A DNA stretch of 64,000 bases from Caenorhabditis elegans (taxonomy: Eukaryota; Nematoda; Chromadorea; Rhabditida; Rhabditidae), in contig NC_003279.8 in the NCBI RefSeq assembly GCF_000002985.6, positions 2,852,001-2,916,000 of the forward strand. Direction: 5' to 3'. Shown piece after piece: positions 55,857-64,000 of this stretch (its first letter is position 1; each line of letters starts with the position of its first letter). The position numbers and the translations under genes are program-made. The notes under the pieces are model-generated. The model saw only the letters and a list, made by a program, of their open reading frames with translations, was not told the origin of the DNA and did no database searches.

Positions 55857-58800
55857 TTAAAGATGACGAGCATGGTGCATTTTGACACGGACGAGATACT
55901 TGAGCTGAATTTGATCGACATCATACACAATGAATCTGGAAAAATTTGATTTTTAGCATTAATTTTTCCAGAAGCGCTTACTCATTATAAAGCAAGTGAT
56001 AATCGACATCCTGTTTTCCTTGAAGTTGCATGTAAGTGAGGCCCAGTGGAATGGTATAACCATCCGGATGATTGTAACTTCCAATTTCTCGTGGACATTG
56101 GCGGCCTAGTCCCTGCACAGACTGGAAGCCTGCTGGCAGAGTTTGTCTCGAAACATTCTTCGAAGCCATCAACTGTTGCACGTTGCCGAGTGCCACGTCA
56201 CAGAGCAGAAGATATGCTTCTTCTTTGGCGTTGGCCTGAAATTGAAAATATCGATTTTTTAATTGAAATTATCGATTTTTTTAAATTGAAATTATCGATT
56301 TTTTGATTGAAATTATTGATTTTTTAAAAATTGAAATTATCGTTTTTTTTTAAATTGAAATTATCGATTTTTTGATTGAAATTATTGATTTTTTTAAATT
56401 GAAATTATCGATTTTTTAAAATTGAAATTATCGATTTTTCGATGGAAATTATCGATTTTTTGATTTAACTTATCTATTTTTGATCAAAATTTTCGATTTT
56501 TAATGGAAATTATTGATTTTTGATTGAAAATTATCGGTTTTTTTATTGAAATTATCGATTTTTTTATTGAAATTCAGACTATCAGAAATGTACCGAAACC
56601 CTGGAAAACCTCCAAAACCACTCTCATCTTCAAGAAAGGTGACCGTGAGAATTTGGAAAACTATAGGCCCATCTGCCTACTACCCGTACTCTACAAAGTA
56701 TTCACTAAGTGTCTGCTGAATAGAATGCGAAGATCCCTTGATGAGGCTCAACCTGTCGAGCAGGCCGGATTCCGACGATCTTTCTCTACGATCGATCACA
56801 TCCACTCGCTCCAAAGACTTCTTGAAGTCGGCAGGGAATACCAGATCCCACTGACACTTGTCTTCATAGATTTCAAGAAGGCATTTGACAGTGTTGAACA
56901 CCAGGCAATCTGGAAAAGTCTCGACGAGCAAGGTGCAGATGGAGCCTATATTGATCTACTGAAAGAGTGTTATAAAAATTGTACCACAAATTTTGCCCCA
57001 TTCCACAGGCCAGTCACAGTACCAGTGACCAAAGGAGTTCGACAAGGAGACCCCATCTCTCCGAATCTCTTCTCCGCTTGCCTCGAACACGTTTTCCGAA
57101 AGCTTTCCTGGATTGAATTGAAAGGAGAAGCTGAGGATTACGATACGATCCCTGGAATGAGAGTGAATGGCAGAAATCCAACGAACCTTAGATTTGCTGA
57201 CGATATTGTGCTCATCGCCAATCATCCGAATACTGCCAGCAAAATGCTCCAAGAACTCGTACAAAAATGCTCTGAAGTAGGTCTCGAGATCAATACTGGG
57301 AAGACGAAAGTCTTGCGAAACCGATTCGCTGACCCCAGTAAAGTCTACTTCGGTAGCCCTTCCCCCACCACCCAACTCGACGACGTCGACGAGTACATCT
57401 ACCTCGGTCGTCAAATCAACGCCCAAAACAACTTGATGCCGGAAATCCACCGAAGACGTCGAGCAGCCTGGGCTGCATTCAATGGAATCAAGAACACCGC
57501 CGACTCCATCACCGACAAGAAGATTCGTGCGAATCTGTTCGACTCAATTGTCCTTCCAGCGCTCACCTACGGTTCAGAAGCCTGGACATTCACCAAAGCT
57601 TTATCCGAACGAGTACGAATCACACATGCCTCCCTAGAAAGACGGCTTGTTGGGATAACACTCACCCAACAACGAGAGCGAGATCTCCATCGAGAAGACA
57701 TTCGTACGATGTCTCTAGTCAGGGATCCGCTCAATTTCGTGAAAAAGAGGAAGCTAGGATGGGCTGGACACGTTGCGAGAAGGAAAGACGGAAGATGGAC
57801 CACGTTGATGACAGAATGGCGCCCATATGGATGGAAAAGGCCTGTTGGAAGGCCGCCGATGCGATGGACTGATTCGCTGCGAAAGGAGATCACCACTCGT
57901 GACGCAGACGGAGAAGTCATCACCCCCTGGTCCACTATAGCCAAGGACCGAAAAGAATGTCTTGCTGTGATCCGCAGGAATACCACGAATTCCTGAAGAA
58001 CGGATCGTCTAAGTATCCTAAGTAAGTATAAGTATTTTTGATCAAAATTTTCGATTTTTCATTTAAATTTTAATGAAAAGTATCGATTTTTAATGAAAAG
58101 TATCGATTTTTAATGGAAATTATTGATTTTTTTAAATTGAAATTATCGATTTTTGATAGAAATTTTCGATTTTTAAATACAATTATACATTTTTTAAAAA
58201 TTGAAATTATTGATTTTTTTAATTGGAAATAATCGATTTTTCAATGGAATTATCGATTTTTTAAAATTGAAATTATCGATTTTTAATGGAAATCATCGAT
58301 TTTCAATGAAAAACAAATAAAATTTTTGTTTTTTCTCGATTTTCATGCGAATTTGCTACCAATTTTTCTCCAACCCTTACCCTGCAATAGAAGAAACTTT
58401 TGCTGAACATATCAGCAAAATAGACGCCCTTTCCGAACATATATCCAGAAACTGGAGCCTCCGGTGGCGCAATTCGAAGTCCTTGACCCAAAATTCCGGC
58501 GAAATTCATTTTTCCTGATCCGTGCCACAAAAGACGTCGATTTCCGATGTGTCGTTTGAATTTCGACGATTCATTGTCTCGGTTCAGTTTTAGAATCTGG
58601 AAAAAACAATTTTTTTTCGAAAAATTTAGTGGTTTTTTCTTTTTTCTGGATTTTAAAGGAGGAGTAGCGTCGGTCGTTTTTTTTTTGGAATTTTTTTTTT
58701 CAATTTTGCAAAAACCAACAAATCCATAAATTCACAATTTGTCTGGAATTTTATGGAGGCATTCAGAACGTTTTATTCAAAAAAATACCTATTTTCAAAA

Positions 58801-61800
58801 TAAAATCGAAATAGAGATTTTATGCGAAATCCTGTGAAAAATGGGTAATTTTAAGGCAAAGTTAAAAAATAATGCCCTTTGAAAAATGAAAGGTGGTGTA
58901 ATCGAATTTTTTTAATTGCGTTATTAGACTCAAAATTGTCTGAAAACACCGAATTTCATAATGAAACTTCTTGAAAACTTCTCAAAAAAAAAAGTTATGA
59001 CGGCTCAAAAAATGGCCTAAAATTAGTTAAAATTTGAAATTTGACCGACTTGTCAAGCGGCTGGAAACTAACTTTTTTTGAAATTACCGTCAAATTTTGA
59101 GTATACAATTTAATTATCTTGCGTTTTCAACTTCATTTAGGTATTTTAAAGTCGATGGACGGTGAGATTTGGTAAAAAAAAATTAAAAATCTGGCCAGTC
59201 GAAAACGCAATATAATTACATTTTATACTCAAAATTTGACGGTAATTTCAAAAAAATTGTTTCCAGCCGCTGTCGGTCGAATTTCACAAGTCGGTCGAAT
59301 TTCAAATTTTAACTAATTTTAGGCCATTTTTTGAGCCGTCATAACTGTTTTTTGATAAGTTTTCAAAAAGTTTCATTAGGAAATTCGGTGTTTTCAGACA
59401 ATTTTCGAGTCTGATAATGCAATAACAAAATTCGATTACACCACCTTTCATTTTTCAAAGGGCATTATTTTTAATTTAGCCTAAAAATTATCCATTTTTC
59501 ACAGGATTTCGCCTAAAATCTCTATTTCGATCTTATTTTGAAAATGATTAATTTTTCCGAGTAAAATGTTCTGAAAAATTCAATTTTTAGTGAGTTTTTT
59601 TTTTGCTCTAAACGACAGAGTGTTAAAAAAAATTCATAGAATTTTTCCAAAATTTTTAAAATGATTTTTCAGTTTTGCAAAAAAAAATTATTTTTGCGCT
59701 TTCCGGCAATACATAATGGTTTTTTTCTTGTTTTTTAAAATTTAAAACAACCGGAAAAAGCTGGAAAACGCAAAACTCACTTGCGCGGGAATTCAAAATA
59801 AATTCAGTTTTTTTTTTTTTGAAAAATTTAAAAATTGTTATACAATTTTGAAAATTTCAGAATTCAATAAAATTTTTTCCCAGTTATATTCTGTAAATTG
59901 GGACTTTTTCTGTCATTTTGGGCAAAAAAAACCGCAATTTTCGATGTTAATTTCCATTTTTAATCCAATTTTAAATCTCTACGAACATCAATCAGCTCGA
60001 CTTTCAAATCATGAGTGGCTCCGTGAGTATTCTTCAAATATTGATGAATCATATTCCAATCATCACAGCCTTGTTGTAGTGGTTCCATAATACATTTCAA
60101 TTTTTGATAATTAATATCAACTGGATCAATACCCAATGACGTTGATGCTGGAACATCTCCACCGCTGATTTGATCATACGCGAATTTGATGTCGAGAAGG
60201 GCGTTGAGCATGTTGTTTTTCTCCTGAAATTTCGCAAAAATTCAGTGTTGTGTTGGTTTTCCTGAGCTTGGGAATTCTTTTTTTTTTTAATTTTCTTCAA
60301 AAAAAATCACAAAAATCGGATTTTTTGAAGGTTTTCCTGAATTTGGAGATTAAGAAAATTTTTTAAAAATCGGTTTTTTTTTGTTGGAATTTTAAATTTT
60401 TTGTTGGTTTTCCCGAATTTGTGGATTTTTTTGAATTTTCTTCAAAAAAAAAATCCCAAAAATCGGTTTTTTTAAAGGTTTTCGTGAATTTGGGGATTTA
60501 AAAAAATTTCGAAATTTCGAAAAAAAATGCGGTTTTTTGTTGGATTTTCTGAATTAGGGAATTTTTTTTTGAATTTTCTTTAACAAATTCAGAAAAATCG
60601 GTTTTTTTTTGCTGGAATTTTGGTTGGTTTTGATGAATTTGGGATACTTTTTCTGAACTTTGTTTTAAAAAAGTTCACAAAAATCGGATGTTTTTTAAAG
60701 GTTTTCCTGAAATTGGTGACTTTAAAAAAAAAAATTTTCTAAAAAATCACAAAAATCGGTTTCTTTTGCTGGAATTCTGGTTGGTTTTCCTGAAATTGGG
60801 GATTTTTTTATAAATTGTTAAGAAAATTGATAAAAATCTGTTTTTTTTTCGAATTTTCGAATTTTTTATTTGTATTCATTTATTTTCACAAATATTTCAC
60901 AAAAATTGGATTAATTTCTGGAATTTTAAAATTTTTGTAGTTTTTCCCGAATGTGGAGATTTTTTTTGAATAAAAAAAATCGAATTAAATTGATTTTTTC
61001 GAAATTTTGCTTGAAAAAAAAATTCTTCCAGCAATCTCCAAACTTTAAAGAAATTTTTGATTTTGGAAGAAAAGCTCCAGAAAAAAAGAGAATTTTTAGA
61101 GTTTTCAGGAGAGATCTCCTATTAAAAATGGTGGTTTTTTTTTTAAATAAAACTTCAGAAAAATTGATTTTTGGGTATTCCGACTATTTGTTTTTTATTT
61201 TTCAGAAAATCCTCTAAAAATTTCATAGTTTTTCGGATTTTTTTCTTTCAAAAATGGACCTTAAAATGGACCAAAAACCCGACTTTCATTAGTAAAATGC
61301 TCCATTCATATTGATGAAAATTTTCAAAAAACTAGCCGAATTTGGCTAAAAATCTAGAAACTTTGTCATATTTGGCAGGATTTTAGCTAAATTTATGAAA
61401 AAATTACATCCAAAACTGTCGGTTTTCAAATTTTCTAAAACAAAAATTTTCAGATTTTTTCGTTTTTCCGAAAATTCAAGAAATAGAAAATTTTTAAAAT
61501 TTGGTCATTTCTAATTTTTAGAAAAAAAAAGTCTGTTTTCTTTTGTAGAAAAGGAATTTTGATTACTTTTCCTAAATTTGGGGAATTTTTTTTTGAATTT
61601 TCTTTAAAAATTCTCAAAAATCGGTGTTTTTTAAATTGGAATTTTTGTTAGTTTTCCAGAATTTTGTGAATTTTTAAAAGAAAATTATGGGTAGAAAAGG
61701 AAATATGATTTAAAAAATTGAATTTTATGGTAAATTCTTTTCACTTTTTTCTCGATTTTCCATAAATTTTCTACCTTAATTTTATGAAAACTATCAATCG

Positions 61801-62107
61801 GCTCGGGCACCCGCATTCCAAAATTATGCGGAATAATCGTGTAGAACTTGTTACTAAAATCCAAAATTCTCGAAGCATCAATGGGCAGCTTGACAAGCAA
61901 ATCACTAATATCATTGAGAACTTCAAAAGCCAAATTGATTTGATTATGTGATAATCTTCCAAGCGGCATTTTATTCACATCCATTTCAAACGATTTTAAT
62001 GCAGATTTCATGTTTTCAACGTCGAAAATTGACATTACAACTTCTTTTACAGATTTTGGAAGTAGAGTTTTTGATCCTGGAGTGATTTCTGTGTCCGTTA
62101 TTTGTGC
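55857..62107 (-). CDS. parp-1: PARP-1-type poly(ADP-ribose) polymerase, regulatory and catalytic part
   Basis: Five minus-strand exons, 62107-61775, 60223-59987, 58596-58381, 56235-55982 and 55934-55857, encode about 372 C-terminal residues. The regulatory helical domain reads [40 protein letters not shown] and [20 protein letters not shown]. The catalytic domain has the HYE triad in order: [11 protein letters not shown] (His), [16 protein letters not shown] (Tyr) and [14 protein letters not shown] (Glu). So it can make poly(ADP-ribose) from NAD at DNA breaks in the nucleus. The first exon starts at an acceptor and has no initiator; the zinc fingers, BRCT and WGR domains must lie beyond the window end. 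That would place the plus-strand kinase inside a PARP intron. Exon 2 ends at a GTTCGT donor. Formerly called pme-1. Confidence 0.93.
56238..56575. repeat. ATTGAAATTATCGATTTTTT minisatellite, part 1
   Basis: About 16 degenerate copies of a 19-22 bp unit in the PARP intron. The array continues at 58030-58310 on the far side of the LINE fragment. Confidence 0.9.
56524..57996 (+). CDS. Non-LTR retrotransposon reverse transcriptase fragment
   Basis: A single open frame; the first ~17 codons are translated minisatellite and retroelement sequence starts about 56576. RT blocks in order are [55 protein letters not shown] (motif A), [20 protein letters not shown] (motif B) and [12 protein letters not shown] (motif C, FADD). 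After RT comes [15 protein letters not shown] and a zinc-lacking C-terminal region ([17 protein letters not shown]). The frame ends with TGA at 57994-57996. The endonuclease and everything upstream of the RT palm are missing, so the copy is 5' truncated and not self-sufficient, though no stop interrupts what remains. Confidence 0.9.
   Translation: MKIIGFFIEIIDFFIEIQTIRNVPKPWKTSKTTLIFKKGDRENLENYRPICLLPVLYKVFTKCLLNRMRRSLDEAQPVEQAGFRRSFSTIDHIHSLQRLLEVGREYQIPLTLVFIDFKKAFDSVEHQAIWKSLDEQGADGAYIDLLKECYKNCTTNFAPFHRPVTVPVTKGVRQGDPISPNLFSACLEHVFRKLSWIELKGEAEDYDTIPGMRVNGRNPTNLRFADDIVLIANHPNTASKMLQELVQKCSEVGLEINTGKTKVLRNRFADPSKVYFGSPSPTTQLDDVDEYIYLGRQINAQNNLMPEIHRRRRAAWAAFNGIKNTADSITDKKIRANLFDSIVLPALTYGSEAWTFTKALSERVRITHASLERRLVGITLTQQRERDLHREDIRTMSLVRDPLNFVKKRKLGWAGHVARRKDGRWTTLMTEWRPYGWKRPVGRPPMRWTDSLRKEITTRDADGEVITPWSTIAKDRKECLAVIRRNTTNS
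56576..58045 (+). mobile_element. 5'-truncated LINE insertion in a PARP intron
   Basis: The RT-encoding segment starts abruptly inside the minisatellite (after TTGAAATTCAGACTATCAG) and ends with a short TAAGTA-type 3' tail (about 58010-58040), after which the minisatellite resumes. This is the usual shape of a truncated LINE insertion. It lies antisense to PARP. Confidence 0.85.
58030..58310. repeat. ATCGATTTTT minisatellite, part 2
   Basis: Same unit as 56238-56575 (AAATTATCGATTTTT), more degenerate. Confidence 0.85.
58770..59590. repeat. Nested palindromes in a PARP intron, AAAGGTGGTG copy 3
   Basis: The inner palindrome 58887-59453 (GAAAGGTGGTGTAATCGA and complement) matches the copies at 39520 and 52153. 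Outside it a second set of inverted arms (AATAATGCCCTTTGAAAAAT / complement; GGATTTCGCCTAAAATCTC / complement) extends to about 58770 and 59590. Confidence 0.8.
60224..61774. other. A/T-run-rich PARP intron
   Basis: 1.55 kb without exon signals on either strand. Repeated phrases such as AAAAATCGGTTTTTT, TTGGTTTTCC and GAATTTGGGGATTTT occur every 80-120 bp, giving a loosely periodic pattern. Confidence 0.5.
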
Positions 62108-62669
62108 CTGAAAATTTTCGAGTTTTTAGGTAGAAAAATCATAGAATATGAGCGAGATTTTTAGATATTTACATTGCTTTTCTAGAGTTCAGGGAATTTT
62201 TTTTCTCAAAGCTTAAATCGCCAAAGCACTGTCTCCTCAGCTGGAAATTGATTTGTTGGCGCAAAACTCGTGCAGCGTGTGGGGCTTTGAGACAAATCCG
62301 AAAACGCTAAATTTTGTGTTTTTTCTTCATATTTTTATTTTATCAGGTTCAATCAAAGACTATATTTTAAATGAAAAACAGTTTTATACCGAAAACGAAT
62401 GATGAACATGAAAATTTGGAGAAAAACGCAATTTTTGGTTGATTTTACTTTTCTAGGCAGGACCTCTATTTTTCAATTAATTTTGAAATTTCTTTTTTCT
62501 CCACCTTCCTTACAGTCATGTGAACAATTGATGCGTAATTAAAACTATAAAATCCACTTTAAAGTAACAAAAAATGAAGGAAATCACTTTTCAGTGTTAA
62601 AATTTTCCCACGCTCACTGGAAACGCGCAAGCCCCCTTGTTGGGTCATTTCCACGTGAGGAGACTGTGC

Positions 62670-63055
62670 AAAGTGCCAGAATTGAAAATTTACAGCAAAT
62701 CGGAATATTGCCGGAATTGGAATTTTTGGAAAATGGGAAAATTGCTGGAATTAAAAATTTCCGGCAAAACGGGAAATTTCTGGATCTGGAAATTTCCGGC
62801 AAATCGGCAAATTGCCGGAATTGAAAATTTCCGGCAGATCAGCAAAATTGCCGGAATTAAAAATTTCCGGCGAAACGGCAAATTGCCGGAATTAAAAATT
62901 TCCGGCAAATCGACAAATTGCCAGAATTGAAAATTTCCGGCAAACCGGCAAATTGGTGGAATTGGATATTTCCGGAAAATCTGTGAAATTGCCGGAATTG
63001 AAATTTTCGGCAAAACGGCAAATTGCCGGTATTGGGCATTTCCGGCAGATGTTCA
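62670..63055. repeat. CCGGCAAAT-family minisatellite, array 7
   Basis: Units of about 37 bp (AAATTGCCGGAATTGAAAAT then TTCCGGCAAATCGGC) upstream of the kinase gene. Confidence 0.85.
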
Positions 63056-63235
63056 TGGGGCTTTTTTCCTCAAAAAATAGTATCTTATAATATTTTTATT
63101 TAAAAAAAAGCAATTTCAAAAGTAAAATGCCCCACGTGACATTCAATAATTACCGATAAACGTGAAATTCCGGTTATGACAATTGTCAGCAAAATCGATT
63201 ATTCCCATCTATTAAACTGGCCGCTTCATATCGTC

Positions 63236-64000
63236 ATGTCAAAATCAACAGAAAATGCGAATGAGGAGCCGGTATTCAACATTGGAACCGTGTAAGTTTC
63301 AAGTAGGCAATGGGAGGCAGGGAGGCCTGACGTCTGCCTACAACCTGCCTTGTTTTAACAGTATGGTGTCAAAGGCTTGGTGTTTTCATAGTGGGCTCTT
63401 CCGCCGCGGCCGACGCCTGCCTAGAGCCTGCCCGCCTCACGCCGTCCTCTCGCCTTGTTTCTACACTATGCCGAGAGGTCTTGGGCGAGAAGTCATAGCG
63501 ACCGACACTTTTCGGGTCCCGTGCCGCACTCGCCAGGCAGGCGTTTTGGCGCCTACCTGGAAGCCATAATATCAAGAATATGTATAATACCTTTTTCAGA
63601 GTCAATGGTTACAAATTGGTCAAAAAGATAGACGAAGGAGGATTCGGGCAAGTATTCAAAGTGACAAAGGATGACAAGACGTTCTACGCGATGAAATTGG
63701 AGTCAAACTTCCTCGAAGGCGGCTCAGCGATCAAGCTCGAACTGAATGTGCTCAGCCAACTTCCGAAGAACTCAGTGTTCCCGGCACTTGTCTGTGGCGG
63801 CAGAAGAGCCCGTTACCAATTTCTAGTTCTTGAACTACTCGGAGACAATCTCAAAGTGCTGAAATCTCAAAGCACGAATCCAGAAGTATGGTCCGACGGA
63901 ACATGGTCAAGAGTTGGAATTCAGTGCTTGTTCGCGTAAGTTTTGAATTAGCCGTTCTGCATAACAATGAATATATTTGCAGAATCAAAGTGATGCACGA
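63236..64000 (+). CDS. TTBK/casein-kinase-1-like protein kinase, 5' part
   Basis: Exons 63236-63291, 63600-63935 and 63983 onward (runs off the window). The start MSKSTENANEEPVFNIGTVV leads to the kinase domain: VNGYKLVKKIDEGGFGQVFK (Gly loop), FYAMKLESN (the ATP-anchoring Lys), VCGGRRARYQFLVLELLGDN and AIKVMH before the catalytic loop, which lies outside. The spacing and LELLGDNL pattern fit the greatly expanded worm TTBK-like branch of CK1 kinases, many sperm-expressed. The catalytic HRD loop cannot be checked here. It is opposite in strand to PARP, whose 5' exons must lie farther right. Intron 1 (63292-63599) is unusually GC-rich and contains GCCTGCC repeats. Possibly the Y71F9AL.2 locus (from memory). 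Confidence 0.85.
63292..63599. repeat. GC-rich GCCTGCC-type repeat filling kinase intron 1
   Basis: Contains GGGAGGCAGGGAGGCCTGAC, GCCTGCCTAGAGCCTGCCCG and CCAGGCAGGCGTTTTGGCGC, related to the repeats at 321-531 and 51660-51750. Its GC content stands out sharply from all other introns in the window. Confidence 0.7.

Overview
The window looks like nematode nuclear DNA, almost certainly Caenorhabditis elegans (left part of chromosome I). The reasons are compact exons with short TTTTCAG-type introns, trans-splice acceptors just before start codons, GCCTAA (telomere-type) tracts, very AT-rich introns full of perfect palindromes, and recognisable orthologues in an order I remember from this area (rpl-1, dnc-5, arx-1, copa-1, parp-1). 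The species and locus names are recognition from memory, not a database result. All exon joins below were worked out by eye from splice signals and reading frame.

Layout. 1-3.7 kb: sigma-class GST (first exon not found) and an arginine kinase, both minus. 3.7-6.6 kb: repeat-rich spacer. 6.6-7.8 kb: PMP3/UPF0057 membrane proteolipid, minus. 7.8-14.5 kb: spacer with repeats and a CT tract. 14.5-17.3 kb: ZNRF1/2-type RING ubiquitin ligase, plus. 19.4-24.3 kb, minus: rpl-1 followed about 140 bp later by an AAGAB/p34-like gene, probably one SL2 operon. 24.9-28.9 kb, plus: a SPATS2-like gene and then a Myb/SPK-like gene, probably a second operon. 28.9-31.4 kb, minus: dynactin p25 (dnc-5). 31.9-41.7 kb, minus: Arp3 (arx-1), whose 4.9 kb fourth intron carries four intronless genes on the opposite strand. 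43.6-48.8 kb, minus: alpha-COP (copa-1). 49.3-51.0 kb, plus: zeta GST/maleylacetoacetate isomerase. 51.6-55.7 kb, plus: Lys-rich protein tyrosine phosphatase. 55.9-62.1 kb, minus: regulatory and catalytic part of PARP-1, with a LINE fragment in one intron. 63.2-64.0 kb, plus: start of a TTBK/casein-kinase-like gene.

Most genes are housekeeping: translation, COPI and AP-adaptor traffic, dynactin, actin nucleation, detoxification and DNA repair. They form no single pathway. The least explained part is the nested cluster in the arx-1 intron. Three members share a DP-x(3-4)-SFW/TFW signature and a C-terminal membrane segment, two share the 5' leader and start context, and the fourth is a small charged coiled-coil-like protein.

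The rest of the non-coding sequence is dominated by palindromic (foldback) elements, a dispersed CCGGCAAAT-type minisatellite found at seven places, a 162-bp TIR element present twice with TA target duplications, and AT satellite.
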